In this document: positions 35,433 to 44,115 of the stretch, one piece after another | Layout: every line of letters begins with the position of its first letter | Numbering within the stretch: the stretch's first letter is position 1 | Assembly: GCF_003992615.1 (NCBI RefSeq) | Contig: NZ_RZMY01000015.1 | Location: 124,001-188,000 of the forward strand | From: Flagellimonas beolgyonensis | GTDB taxonomy: Bacteria; Bacteroidota; Bacteroidia; Flavobacteriales; Flavobacteriaceae | Direction: 5' to 3' | Length of the DNA stretch: 64,000 nt | Notes under the pieces: model-generated | Database searches by the model: none | What the model was told of the DNA's origin: nothing | The model's input: only the letters and a program-made list of their open reading frames with translations | Position numbers and translations under genes: made by a program

Positions 35433-36314
35433 TCAATTCCTTTTATCCTCCCCCCAAAGCAATTTATTGCGAAGCGTTTTCAAAAAGCTTTCAGATGTAT
35501 ACTCGATCATTTTAATGGTCACATCCGATTTTTTGACACGAATCTCCTTTCCGTTGGGAATATCGGCGATACGCGAATCCAAAGAGACCAAATGGGTTTT
35601 TTCCCGGCCTGATACTTTTAAACGAATCTCGGTATCATCTGAAATTACCAAGGGTCTGGCGTTCAGGTTGTGGGGTGCAATGGGCGTAAGCACCAAAGAT
35701 TTTGCCGAAGGCGCGATCACTGGCCCTCCACAGCTCAGGGAATATCCCGTGGAACCTGTGGGAGTCGAAACAATTAGGCCATCGGACCAATACGAAGTGA
35801 GGTACTCATCGTTCAAATAGGTTTCCACGGTGATCATGGAAGTGGTATCCTTACGGCTTACGGTAACCTCATTCAAGGCAAAGTTGAGCCCATTGAAGGC
35901 ATCCACGTCGGAGTTCAGGTCCACCTCGACCAAGGTGCGTTCTTCAATGGTATAATGTCCGGCCACAAATTCTGTGACCAACTTACGTACATTCTCTTTT
36001 TTAAAGGTGGACAAAAATCCCAACCTTCCCGTATTCACCCCAACAATGGGAATACCGTAATCCTTGATGTAGGTTACAGCCCGCAGCATGGTACCGTCGC
36101 CACCAAAGCTTACGAACATATCAAAAGTGGAGTCCAATCCTTTGGATTGATTGAACGTACCTTTAATATGATTGCTTGTTATCCCGGAAATGAGTGAATT
36201 GAAATTTTCCTCGACAAATATCTGGGCATCCAACTTTTCGAGCTCCTCCAATAACTCCTCCACACATCGCTTATCCTCCTCTTGAAAAGCTTGACCGTAA
36301 ATGGCTACCTTCAT
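35433..36314 (-). CDS. nadK: NAD kinase
   Basis: Phosphorylates NAD to NADP. The 293 residues have the GGDGT motif (FGGDGTMLRAV near 72), NTGRLGFLS near 98, the NE/D segment (NEVTVSR) and TPTGSTGYSLSCGGP near 185. It lacks any signal. It starts 1 bp after the CBS-domain gene, which implies co-transcription, and is followed by DUF6089-uppS after about 110 bp. The association with a CBS protein suggests coupling to adenine-nucleotide sensing. Confidence 0.96.
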   Translation of the reverse strand: MKVAIYGQAFQEEDKRCVEELLEELEKLDAQIFVEENFNSLISGITSNHIKGTFNQSKGLDSTFDMFVSFGGDGTMLRAVTYIKDYGIPIVGVNTGRLGFLSTFKKENVRKLVTEFVAGHYTIEERTLVEVDLNSDVDAFNGLNFALNEVTVSRKDTTSMITVETYLNDEYLTSYWSDGLIVSTPTGSTGYSLSCGGPVIAPSAKSLVLTPIAPHNLNARPLVISDDTEIRLKVSGREKTHLVSLDSRIADIPNGKEIRVKKSDVTIKMIEYTSESFLKTLRNKLLWGEDKRN

Positions 36315-36315
36315 G

Positions 36316-36972
36316 TTATACGTTGAGATATTTTTCCAGATAATCCGATCGTTGCTTCAAATCTTCGAGGAACTGATCGTCACTGTTTCCAAAAATGATG
36401 GTGTAGTTATAGCGTCTGAAGGTCTGTGCCACCTCGTTCATATTCTGTGTACCGATTTTTAGGGTGATCTGCACCACATCGTTTTCCGAACCAGTGATAA
36501 AGGCACCCAACAATCGAGCATTATTGCTCTCGACGATTTGGGCTATTTCACTGAACGAATAATCCTTTATACCTGTAGAGATGACCAAAATAGCCCCTGG
36601 CTCCCTAAAAAAGGGAGTGTCAATAAAGACCCCAACGATATCTTCCAAGTCGTAATAACCCAAAACCAATTGCGCCTCATCCAAAATGGGTAATATATTG
36701 GCCTCGTTCCTGGAAAACATTTCCAACACATCCAACCACGCCGTTTCCTTGGTCACAAAGAAATTCTCCAACTCATATCGAAATTCCTCTATGGACTTTT
36801 CAGGTTCGAAACAAGCCAAATCCATTTCCGATAAAAGCCCTAAAAAGACACCATTCTCTGTTACGGCCACATGGGAATACGTGGTCTCCTCAAAAAACTG
36901 GATCACCTCCTTCAACGTTTCGGAAACTTCAAAAACGGGTACGGTCGTTATTATTTGGTCTTGAATGTACAT
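36316..36972 (-). CDS. CBS-domain protein
   Basis: Protein of 218 residues with a tandem pair of CBS domains in the first two-thirds (VFEVSETLKEVIQFFEETTYSHVAV, then AWLDVLEMFSRNEANILPIL) and a C-terminal ACT-like part (GAILVISTGIKDYSFSEIAQIVESNNARLLGAF). CBS pairs bind adenosine nucleotides. No fused enzyme or channel domain is present, so it is probably a regulatory subunit, perhaps for NadK encoded 1 bp downstream. It is the first gene of the minus-strand run and is divergent from pdxJ. Confidence 0.9.
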   Translation of the reverse strand: MYIQDQIITTVPVFEVSETLKEVIQFFEETTYSHVAVTENGVFLGLLSEMDLACFEPEKSIEEFRYELENFFVTKETAWLDVLEMFSRNEANILPILDEAQLVLGYYDLEDIVGVFIDTPFFREPGAILVISTGIKDYSFSEIAQIVESNNARLLGAFITGSENDVVQITLKIGTQNMNEVAQTFRRYNYTIIFGNSDDQFLEDLKQRSDYLEKYLNV

Positions 36973-37030
36973 ATCGCTTCAATTAGGTGCAAATTACTAA
37001 TTTTTCATGGCAAAAGGCGTGCCTAATTCT

Positions 37031-37038
37031 TATTTTTG
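37031..37038 (+). promoter_or_regulatory. -7 element of the pdxJ promoter
   Basis: TATTTTTG matches TAnnTTTG; the start site would be near 37045, leaving about a 12-nt leader. The -33 region has only T-rich sequence, so the match is partial. Confidence 0.5.
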
Positions 37039-37056
37039 CACATCTAAATGGACTCC

Positions 37057-37773
37057 ATGACAAAGCTTAGCGTCAATATAAATAAACTGGCCACCCTTCG
37101 GAATTCACGCGGGGGCAATGTACCCAACCTGATTACCTCGGCACAGGATATCGAATCTTTTGGGGCCGAGGGGATTACCATCCACCCCAGGCCAGATGAA
37201 CGACATATCCGCTATCAAGATGCCCGAGATCTGAAAAAGGTGGTCACCACTGAATTCAATATCGAAGGGAATCCGGTTCCAAAATTCATCGATTTGGTAT
37301 TGGAGGTGAAGCCGACCCAGGTAACCTTGGTACCCGATGCCGAAGATGCCATAACCTCGAATGCAGGCTGGGACACCATTAAACACAAAGATTTTTTGGT
37401 AGATGTGATCCAAACCATTAAGGAAAATGGCATACGAACTTCCATTTTTGTGGATCCAAGCGAAAAGATGGTGGAAGGTGCCGCGGCCACGGGGACTGAC
37501 CGAGTGGAATTATATACCGAAAGTTTTGCCCATTTGTTTGCACTAGGAAAGAAGGAAGAAAGCATAGCCTCGTTTATCAAGGCCGCTGAAATGGCAGATA
37601 AAGTTGGTCTTGGATTAAATGCCGGACACGACCTAAGTTTGGACAATATCAAATTTTTTAAAGAGCACATCCCCAACCTTTTGGAAGTATCCATCGGACA
37701 TGCCTTGATTTGTGAATCGATATATTTGGGACTGGAGAATGTCATCAACATGTATTTACACCGATTGAAATGA
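37057..37773 (+). CDS. pdxJ: Pyridoxine 5'-phosphate synthase
   Basis: Last enzyme of the DXP-dependent vitamin B6 route; it condenses 1-deoxyxylulose 5-phosphate and aminoacetone 3-phosphate. The 238 residues start MTKLSVNINKLATLRNSRGGN (an ATG three codons earlier is possible) and carry GITIHPRPDERHI, VTLVPDAEDAITS, RVELYTESFA and GLNAGHDLSL. It overlaps the next gene in ATGA, so a PLP precursor enzyme is coupled to an alpha/beta hydrolase. A Bacteroidetes -7 element lies just upstream. Confidence 0.96.
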   Translation: MTKLSVNINKLATLRNSRGGNVPNLITSAQDIESFGAEGITIHPRPDERHIRYQDARDLKKVVTTEFNIEGNPVPKFIDLVLEVKPTQVTLVPDAEDAITSNAGWDTIKHKDFLVDVIQTIKENGIRTSIFVDPSEKMVEGAAATGTDRVELYTESFAHLFALGKKEESIASFIKAAEMADKVGLGLNAGHDLSLDNIKFFKEHIPNLLEVSIGHALICESIYLGLENVINMYLHRLK

Positions 37774-38543
37774 TGGAAATTTTGCATTCCAAAATACTGG
37801 GCGAAGGGCAACCCTTTCTCATCCTTCATGGCTTTTTGGGCATGTCGGACAATTGGAAGACCTTGGGTACCGAATATGCCGAGAAAGGCTACCAGGTGCA
37901 CTTGATCGACCAACGCAATCATGGTAAAAGTTTCCATTCCCCCGATTTTGACTACCAGTTGTTGGCAGAGGATGTTGTCCGGTACATGAACCATCATCAT
38001 ATCCCCTCTGCAATTGTATTGGGCCATTCCATGGGCGGCAAGACCGCCATGCAGTTGGCCACATCCGAACCTGATCGGGTAAGCAAATTGATCGTTGCGG
38101 ATATTGCCCCTAAATTTTATCCGCCCCATCACGATTTCATTTTTAATGGACTTTCCCATTTGGATTTCGACCAAATCGCAAGCAGACGGGAAGCCGACGA
38201 GGAACTTTCCAAATACATCAAGGATTTTGGCATTAGGGCCTTTTTATTGAAAAACCTGTACTGGGTGGAACAAGGCAAGTTGGGATTTCGCTTCAATTTT
38301 GAAGTGCTTCGAAACAAAATGGATGAAATCGGAGACAACATTTCCGCCACTGCAGTCTACGAGGGCCCTACCCTATTTTTAAGGGGTGATCGGTCGGAAT
38401 ACATCATGCCCACAGACGCTTCGGACATCAAAAAACACTTCCCCAATGCCCAAATAGAAACCATTGATCGGGCTGGTCATTGGTTACATGCGGAAAACCC
38501 GGAGCAATTCTTTGAAAAGAGCATGGCATTTTTAAATTCATAA
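37770..38543 (+). CDS. Alpha/beta hydrolase (esterase YbfF-like)
   Basis: Hydrolase of 257 residues. The nucleophile elbow is GHSMGG near residue 92, preceded by the oxyanion segment LHGFLGMSDNW; the acid is likely Asp in LFLRGDRSEYI and the catalytic His is in GHWLHAENPEQF. Resembles YbfF/acyl-ester hydrolases acting on small or acyl-CoA-type esters. It overlaps pdxJ by 4 bp in ATGA. The T-rich palindrome at 38559 lies 16 bp after its stop and may also act as a weak terminator. Confidence 0.9.
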   Translation: MMEILHSKILGEGQPFLILHGFLGMSDNWKTLGTEYAEKGYQVHLIDQRNHGKSFHSPDFDYQLLAEDVVRYMNHHHIPSAIVLGHSMGGKTAMQLATSEPDRVSKLIVADIAPKFYPPHHDFIFNGLSHLDFDQIASRREADEELSKYIKDFGIRAFLLKNLYWVEQGKLGFRFNFEVLRNKMDEIGDNISATAVYEGPTLFLRGDRSEYIMPTDASDIKKHFPNAQIETIDRAGHWLHAENPEQFFEKSMAFLNS

Positions 38544-38558
38544 AATTTACCTGTTTTT

Positions 38559-38574
38559 ATTATGCATGCATAAT
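38559..38574. promoter_or_regulatory. Second copy of the etf-type palindrome
   Basis: ATTATGCATGCATAAT, identical to the inner 16 bp of the palindrome before etfB. It sits 17 bp upstream of the -33 element of the GDSL-lipoprotein promoter. The T run immediately after it means weak terminator activity for the preceding gene is an alternative. Confidence 0.65.
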
Positions 38575-38590
38575 TTTTTTGTGCTTTTAA

Positions 38591-38621
38591 TTGTCTGTAT
38601 AACAAATTTGATATAGATTTG
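38591..38621 (+). promoter_or_regulatory. Promoter of the GDSL lipoprotein gene
   Basis: TTG at 38591-38593 and TAGATTTG at 38614-38621, 20 bp apart, match the Bacteroidetes primary promoter consensus. The start site would be near 38627, giving a leader of about 53 nt. Confidence 0.65.
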
Positions 38622-38679
38622 GTTTATTCTGGTTTTACCATAACGATTAACATAAACTAACTCTAACAGATTTTTAGAT

Positions 38680-40179
38680 ATGAAAAAGTTGTATGCCTTA
38701 CTTCCTTTTTTAGGCCTATTCTTGATTGCATGCGAAGACGACACCGTAGTGGAAACTCCGGAACCCACGCCGGTTGAATATACATCAGGTACTGCTGATT
38801 TCTCCAACTATGTTGCCATCGGGAACTCATTGACCGCTGGTTATTCTGACAACGCCCTTTTTGAGGCCGGACAAGAGGCTTCTTTTCCAAATATGTTGGC
38901 AGCCAACTTTGCACTGGCCGGTGGAGGATCTTTTGAAATTCCTTTTATGGCAGACAACTTGGGAGGTATGACACTTGGTGGAACACCCATTTCAGGTAAC
39001 AGATTGATTTTGGCTTTCCTTCCAAGTGGTGCGGCACCAACTCCGGTTGCAGGGCAAGGAAGTACTGAAGTATCCAATAAATTGGCTGGCCCTTTTAACA
39101 ATATGGGAGTCCCCGGCGCAAAAAGTTATGAATTGTTGGCAGATGGCTATGGTAGTGTGGCCGGTGTGGCCATGGGTACTGCGAATCCTTATTTTGCAAG
39201 GTTCTCTTCTTCTGAATCCGCTTCGGTGATTACCGATGCCGCTGCCCAAGGCGCATCATTCTTTTCCTTGTGGGCAGGCAACAACGACATTTTATTGTAT
39301 GCCACTGGTGGCGGAACTGGAGTGGATCAAACTGGAAACATTAATCCAGCCACTTATTCTAGAAACGACATTACCGACCCCAATGTTTTTGCCAATGCGT
39401 TAAATCTTATGCTACAGGCCATGACGGCCAATGGGGCCGGGGGTGTTATTGCCAATTTGCCCAATGTTACCGATATTCCTTATTTCACCACGGTACCCCA
39501 CAATCCAATTCCTTTGGATGCCGCTACTGCCGAATTCTTGAACAGTATGTCCGCATATGGTGCCTACAATGCAGGGTTGGCCCAACTTCAAGGTTTGGGA
39601 CTAATTTCCGCTGAGGAATTGGCCAAACGTACCATCTCTTTTTCCGCAGGTGAAGGCAACGCCGTTGTGATCATCGATGAAGATTTGACTGATTTGACTG
39701 GCTTTAATCCAGCATTGATCAATATGAGACAGGCCACTGCTGACGATCTTATGGTTTTGACCTCAAGGAGTTTTATCGGCACACTGGCAGATCCAAACAA
39801 TCCAGCCTCTGTGAATGGAGTTGGAGTTCCTTTGGGCGACCAATGGGTATTGACCCCGGAGGAACAAGCCGCAGTAGAAACCGCATTGACAGCTTATAAC
39901 CAAACCATTGCTGCTTTGGCCGCATCTTATGACCTAGCCTTTGTGGATGCCAATACCTTGCTTAACGATCTTAAAAATGGTGGTTTCCCACAAGCCGATG
40001 GTAGTGTGGTGACCGCAACTTTCGCAACAGGGGGTGGATTCTCGTTGGACGGTGTGCACCCTTCTCCAAGGGGCTATGCCATATTGGCCAATGCCTTCGT
40101 TGCAGCGATCAACGCCAAATATGGTTCTAATCTTCCCGGTGTAAATCCTTTGGATTATACCGGCTTGTATATTAACTAG
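38680..40179 (+). CDS. SGNH/GDSL-family hydrolase, surface lipoprotein
   Basis: Lipolytic-type ester hydrolase of 499 residues. The lipobox LIAC puts the lipid-modified Cys at 18, followed by EDD, which resembles the surface-export signal of Bacteroidetes lipoproteins. Block I is AIGNSLTAGY with Ser50, the oxyanion residues are in AGNNDIL (block III), and block V is LDGVHPSPRG with the Asp/His pair near 456-459. It is larger than minimal SGNH enzymes. In related genomes an OmpP1/FadL-type transporter often follows; here it does not. An operator shared with etfBA suggests a role in fatty-acid acquisition. Confidence 0.88.
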   Translation: MKKLYALLPFLGLFLIACEDDTVVETPEPTPVEYTSGTADFSNYVAIGNSLTAGYSDNALFEAGQEASFPNMLAANFALAGGGSFEIPFMADNLGGMTLGGTPISGNRLILAFLPSGAAPTPVAGQGSTEVSNKLAGPFNNMGVPGAKSYELLADGYGSVAGVAMGTANPYFARFSSSESASVITDAAAQGASFFSLWAGNNDILLYATGGGTGVDQTGNINPATYSRNDITDPNVFANALNLMLQAMTANGAGGVIANLPNVTDIPYFTTVPHNPIPLDAATAEFLNSMSAYGAYNAGLAQLQGLGLISAEELAKRTISFSAGEGNAVVIIDEDLTDLTGFNPALINMRQATADDLMVLTSRSFIGTLADPNNPASVNGVGVPLGDQWVLTPEEQAAVETALTAYNQTIAALAASYDLAFVDANTLLNDLKNGGFPQADGSVVTATFATGGGFSLDGVHPSPRGYAILANAFVAAINAKYGSNLPGVNPLDYTGLYIN

Positions 40180-40200
40180 ACAAACTTAATTTAGTATCTT

Positions 40201-40228
40201 AAAGGCACCGTTTAGCGGTGCCTTTTTT
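40201..40228 (+). terminator. Terminator after the GDSL gene
   Basis: AAAGGCACCG and CGGTGCCTTT arms with a 5-nt loop, then a T run. It lies 22 bp past the stop. Confidence 0.85.
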
Positions 40229-40256
40229 ATGTACAGAACATTAAATTCGTTATTAT

Positions 40257-40601
40257 ATGAAACTAATCATGCGTCTTTTACTCAACGCCATTGCCGTGGT
40301 CATACTGTCCTATATTCTTCCAGGTGTAGGGGTCGATTCCATGCTTACCGCCATTATTGTCGCCGTGGTGCTCAGTATTCTGAACTTTTTGGTGAAACCG
40401 CTATTGGTCATTTTGACCTTGCCGATCACCGTGCTCACCTTGGGGCTTTTTCTTTTGGTGATCAATGCGATCATCATTTTGATCGCTGCCGACCTTATTG
40501 ATGGTTTTCAGGTTGCCAGCTTTTGGTGGGCCATAATCTTCAGTTTGTTACTGGCCTTTTTACAGGCCATTTTGCACTCCGTTTTAAAGGAAGACCAATA
40601 G
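40257..40601 (+). CDS. Holin-superfamily-IV-like small membrane protein
   Basis: Four-TM protein of 114 residues matching the family named after mycobacteriophage holins (PF04020 type): MRLLLNAIAVVILSYILPGV, TAIIVAVVLSILNFLVKPLL, LGLFLLVINAIIILIAADLI and FWWAIIFSLLLAFLQAIL. Despite the name, bacterial members are chromosomal and of unknown function, and nothing phage-like lies nearby. It sits between a terminator and the tig promoter, so it is a single-gene unit. Confidence 0.88.
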   Translation: MKLIMRLLLNAIAVVILSYILPGVGVDSMLTAIIVAVVLSILNFLVKPLLVILTLPITVLTLGLFLLVINAIIILIAADLIDGFQVASFWWAIIFSLLLAFLQAILHSVLKEDQ

Positions 40602-40636
40602 AATTCGTTTTGTTTGACATTCAAGGGGTTAAAAAG

Positions 40637-40667
40637 TTGTCGACAAACCAAAAATGCATTACTTTTG
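40637..40667 (+). promoter_or_regulatory. tig promoter
   Basis: TTG at 40637-40639 and TACTTTTG at 40660-40667 with 20 bp between, a very good match to the Bacteroidetes consensus. The start site would be near 40674, leaving a 27-nt leader before the trigger factor ATG. Confidence 0.75.
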
Positions 40668-40700
40668 CATCCCATTTTTGAATAGCAAATTAGGCAGTAG

Positions 40701-42023
40701 ATGAATATTACAAAAGAGCAGATTGACGACCTTAATGCAGTTGTAAAAGTCGCCATTAGCAAAGAAGACTATCAAGACAAGGTAGATCAGATCCTAAAAG
40801 ATTATAGAAAACAAGCCAACATTCCCGGTTTTAGAAAAGGCCAGGTTCCTATGGGCTTGATCAAAAAACAATACGGAAAGGCAGTTTTGGTGGACGAAGT
40901 GAACAAACTGCTCCAAGACAACCTAAACAAATACCTTACCGAGGAAAAATTGGATGTTTTGGGCAATCCGCTGCCAAAACAACAAGACAACTTCGATTGG
41001 GAAAATGACAATCTTGCCTTTGAGTTTGAATTGGGCCTCGCCCCTAGCTTTGAGGTAAACCTGAAGACCAAAAAGGCGGTAACCCAATATAAAATCGTAG
41101 CCGACAAAAAAATGATCGACGAGCAAGTGGAACGTATTCAAAAACAATACGGAAAACTGGTTTCCAAGACAGAGGTTGGCAAGAACGATGAAGTAACCGG
41201 TACTTTTGTAAATGAAACAGAGGACATCAACAACAAGACCACCATCGAGGTAAGCAAACTAAAGGCCAAAAAAGCCATCGATGCCCTTCTTGGAAAAAAA
41301 GTTGGGGATGCCGTGTCGATTTCCACGAAAGGTTTGTTCAAGGAAGATTATCTGTTGTCCAGCGCCTTGGGCATTAGCCGTGACAAGGCCGACAAATTGA
41401 ACGCAGAGGTCACCTTTACCATTGAGGAAATCAACGAAAGGGAACCTGCCAAATTGGACCAGGAACTTTTCGATAAATTGTTCGGCAAGGACAATGTAAA
41501 ATCCGAAAAGGAACTTAAGGAACGTATCAAAGAAGATTCAGAAAAACAGTTCGAGCAGCAATCCGACCAAAAATTGTTGAACGACATCACCGAAAAATTG
41601 ATCGATGAGACCAAGTTTGACCTTCCTGCGGAATTCCTTAGAAAATGGATTCAGGTAAGTGGTGAAAAAATGTTGTCCGATGATGAGGCCAAAGAAGAGT
41701 TCGAAAGATCTGAAAAAGGACTTAGGTACCAATTGATCGAAGGAAAGATCATCCAAGAAAACAACCTACAAGTTCAATTTGAAGAGCTGAAGGAATTCGC
41801 CAAGGGCTTCATCAAGTCCCAAATGGCACAATATGGCCACATGGATCCAAAAGATGAAGAGTTGGAAGGCATTGCAGCACGGGTTTTGGGCAATCAGGAT
41901 GAAGTAAGAAGACTTTCGGAACAATTGATGAGCCAAAAGCTTTTGGACCTCTACAAGGAAAAAGCAAACCTCAAGGTGAAGGAAGTATCCTATGATGACT
42001 TCATCAAGGAGGCCTATAGCTAG
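40701..42023 (+). CDS. tig: Trigger factor
   Basis: Ribosome-bound chaperone for nascent chains. The 440 residues have the ribosome-binding domain with the GFRKGQVP signature near 35-42 (IPGFRKGQVPMGLIKKQYG), a middle domain from about 155 to 240 where the FKBP-type PPIase signature is weak, as usual in Bacteroidetes, and the C-terminal helical arm domain rich in Glu and Lys. Its unit ends at a terminator, but clpP and clpX follow on the same strand, the classical arrangement in bacteria. Confidence 0.96.
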   Translation: MNITKEQIDDLNAVVKVAISKEDYQDKVDQILKDYRKQANIPGFRKGQVPMGLIKKQYGKAVLVDEVNKLLQDNLNKYLTEEKLDVLGNPLPKQQDNFDWENDNLAFEFELGLAPSFEVNLKTKKAVTQYKIVADKKMIDEQVERIQKQYGKLVSKTEVGKNDEVTGTFVNETEDINNKTTIEVSKLKAKKAIDALLGKKVGDAVSISTKGLFKEDYLLSSALGISRDKADKLNAEVTFTIEEINEREPAKLDQELFDKLFGKDNVKSEKELKERIKEDSEKQFEQQSDQKLLNDITEKLIDETKFDLPAEFLRKWIQVSGEKMLSDDEAKEEFERSEKGLRYQLIEGKIIQENNLQVQFEELKEFAKGFIKSQMAQYGHMDPKDEELEGIAARVLGNQDEVRRLSEQLMSQKLLDLYKEKANLKVKEVSYDDFIKEAYS

Positions 42024-42052
42024 TCGGCTAAAAGAAAATTAAGTATCTTTAC

Positions 42053-42088
42053 GGTGCCGAAAAGCTAATTTTTCGGCACCTTTTTTTT
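42053..42088 (+). terminator. Terminator after tig
   Basis: GGTGCCGAAAA and TTTCGGCACC arms followed by eight T residues. It lies about 30 bp after the tig stop and 22 bp before clpP, so clpP depends on read-through or a short promoter of its own. Confidence 0.85.
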
Positions 42089-42110
42089 AAGATAAATCGA
42101 GCAAGATCCT

Positions 42111-42788
42111 ATGGATTACGGAAAAGAATTCAAAAAATATGCTACCCAGCACCATGGGGTGAACAGCATGTACTATGATCAGATCATGAGCAGCATGTAC
42201 CCCATGAACATGACCCCAAACATCATTGAAGAACGACAATTGAATGCTGTTGCGATGGATGTTTTTTCAAGGTTGATGATGGACCGTATCATCTTCCTGG
42301 GCACGGGAATCAACGATCAGGTGGCCAACATTGTCCAGGCACAGCTACTGTTCCTCGAAAGTGCTGATGCATCAAAAGATATCCAGATATACATCAACTC
42401 GCCTGGAGGAAGTGTTTATGCCGGATTGGGCATTTACGACACCATGCAGTTCATTAAACCGGATGTTGCGACCATTTGTACCGGCATTGCCGCATCCATG
42501 GCCGCTGTTTTGCTCTGTGCCGGAGAGGCCGGCAAAAGAAGTGGTCTTACCCACTCCAGGGTCATGATCCACCAGCCATTGTCCGGAGCACAAGGCCAGG
42601 CCAGCGATATCGAGATTGCAGCCAAAGAGGTTTTGAAAATCAAGGATGAGCTGTATGAAATCATTTCCAAGCATTCCGGCCAGACCTTCGAAAAGGTGTA
42701 TGACGACAGTGATCGCGATTACTGGATGAAGGCGGAAGAAGCCAAGGAATACGGAATGATCGATGAGGTTTTACGCAGGGAAAAATAA
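42111..42788 (+). CDS. clpP: ATP-dependent Clp protease proteolytic subunit
   Basis: Serine protease forming the barrel that degrades substrates unfolded by ClpX. The 225 residues have catalytic Ser129 ([10 protein letters not shown]) and His154 (HSRVMIHQP); the Asp is in the [16 protein letters not shown] region. The N-terminal 40 residues ([20 protein letters not shown]) form an extension longer than in Escherichia coli, likely a propeptide. It lies between tig and clpX. Confidence 0.97.
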   Translation: MDYGKEFKKYATQHHGVNSMYYDQIMSSMYPMNMTPNIIEERQLNAVAMDVFSRLMMDRIIFLGTGINDQVANIVQAQLLFLESADASKDIQIYINSPGGSVYAGLGIYDTMQFIKPDVATICTGIAASMAAVLLCAGEAGKRSGLTHSRVMIHQPLSGAQGQASDIEIAAKEVLKIKDELYEIISKHSGQTFEKVYDDSDRDYWMKAEEAKEYGMIDEVLRREK

Positions 42789-42841
42789 GAAACACCCGGC
42801 AATTAATTAAAAAACAAGCTTTTAGCATAGACCAAACGCAT

Positions 42842-42849
42842 TATTTTTG
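42842..42849 (+). promoter_or_regulatory. -7 element before clpX
   Basis: TATTTTTG matches TAnnTTTG, 30 bp before the clpX start. The upstream region has only TTTAG at the -33 position, so support is partial. Confidence 0.45.
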
Positions 42850-42879
42850 CGTTTATAATGGTCGAATAGTACAAATTAT

Positions 42880-44115
42880 ATGGCAAAAGAAAATTTGGAA
42901 TGTTCTTTTTGCGGTAGAAAAAAACCGGAGACCAATTTATTGATTGCCGGTTTGGACGCTCACATTTGTGATCGATGCATAGAACAGGCCCACAGTATAG
43001 TAGCCGAAGAGTCCAAACAATCCAAAACCCAGGACCTTTCCTCAGAGTTGGTGCTTAAAAAGCCGCTGGAGATCATGGACTTTCTGGATACCTTCGTAAT
43101 AGGACAGGAAAGGACCAAAAAAGTGATGTCGGTTGCGGTGTATAACCACTACAAACGACTATTACAGCCCAAAAGCAAGGAAGATGATGTGGAGATCCAA
43201 AAGAGTAACATCATCATGGTTGGGCAAACCGGCACCGGTAAAACCCTGATAGCCAAGACTATTGCAAAAATGCTCAACGTGCCTTTGGCCATAGTGGATG
43301 CGACGGTGTTGACCGAGGCAGGTTACGTTGGTGAAGATGTGGAAAGTATTTTGACCCGTTTGCTTCAAGCTGCGGACTATAATTTGGAAAAGGCCGAAAG
43401 AGGCATCGTTTTTATCGATGAGATAGACAAGATTGCCAGGAAAAGCGACAACCCTTCCATTACACGCGATGTTTCAGGTGAAGGGGTACAGCAAGGCTTG
43501 TTGAAGCTTTTGGAAGGAACCGTTGTGAATGTACCGCCAAAAGGAGGTCGTAAGCACCCCGATCAAAAGTTTATCGAGGTGAATACCGAAAATATTCTAT
43601 TTGTGGCCGGTGGAGCATTTGATGGTATCGAACGCATCATCACCAAGCGATTGAACATGCAGGCCGTCGGATACAGCGCTTCTAAGGCGGACGAGCAATT
43701 GGACAACGAAAATATCCTTCAATACATCATCCCAAAAGACCTTAAGGAATTTGGTTTGATTCCGGAAATCATTGGTAGGCTTCCAGTTTTGACCCACATG
43801 AATCCTTTGGATTCCAAAACCTTGCGTGCCATTCTAACGGAGCCGAAAAACGCCATCATCAAACAATATGAAAAATTGTTTGCCATGGACGGTATCGAGT
43901 TTTCCATTACCGATCAGGCTTTGGATTACATCGTGGAAAAAGCCGTGGAATACAAATTGGGTGCACGGGGATTACGATCGCTTTGTGAAGCCATTTTCAC
44001 CGATGCCATGTTTGAATTACCCAGTTCGGAAGAAACCGAATTTAAGGTGAACAAAGCCTATGCGGAGAAAAAGCTTTCCTACGAGACCATCAAAAAATTG
44101 AAGGTAGTTTCTTAA
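42880..44115 (+). CDS. clpX: ATP-dependent Clp protease ATP-binding subunit ClpX
   Basis: AAA+ unfoldase that feeds ClpP. The 411 residues begin with a zinc-binding domain ([10 protein letters not shown] and CDRCIEQAH), then Walker A GQTGTGKT near 115, pore loop GYVGEDVES, Walker B FIDEIDKI, the RKH loop (GGRKHPDQ), sensor segments and a C-terminal domain. The ClpP-contact loop (IGF-type) is not clearly seen in the region before LPVLTHM, where the sequence reads [11 protein letters not shown], as expected for ClpX. It ends 4 bp inside the convergent hydrolase gene. Confidence 0.97.
   Translation: MAKENLECSFCGRKKPETNLLIAGLDAHICDRCIEQAHSIVAEESKQSKTQDLSSELVLKKPLEIMDFLDTFVIGQERTKKVMSVAVYNHYKRLLQPKSKEDDVEIQKSNIIMVGQTGTGKTLIAKTIAKMLNVPLAIVDATVLTEAGYVGEDVESILTRLLQAADYNLEKAERGIVFIDEIDKIARKSDNPSITRDVSGEGVQQGLLKLLEGTVVNVPPKGGRKHPDQKFIEVNTENILFVAGGAFDGIERIITKRLNMQAVGYSASKADEQLDNENILQYIIPKDLKEFGLIPEIIGRLPVLTHMNPLDSKTLRAILTEPKNAIIKQYEKLFAMDGIEFSITDQALDYIVEKAVEYKLGARGLRSLCEAIFTDAMFELPSSEETEFKVNKAYAEKKLSYETIKKLKVVS

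Noticed and set aside
37215-38174. Minus-strand frame of 319 codons across pdxJ and the alpha/beta hydrolase
   Set aside because: It runs antisense to two well-supported genes and lacks any recognisable motif.
38559-38580. Pure terminator reading of the palindrome plus T run
   Set aside because: The stem is A/T-rich and identical to the 16-bp core at etfB, where no T run exists; kept as an alternative only.
40257-40601. Phage remnant, because of the holin-type protein
   Set aside because: The family is widely chromosomal, and no capsid, integrase, lysin or att-like site lies near.
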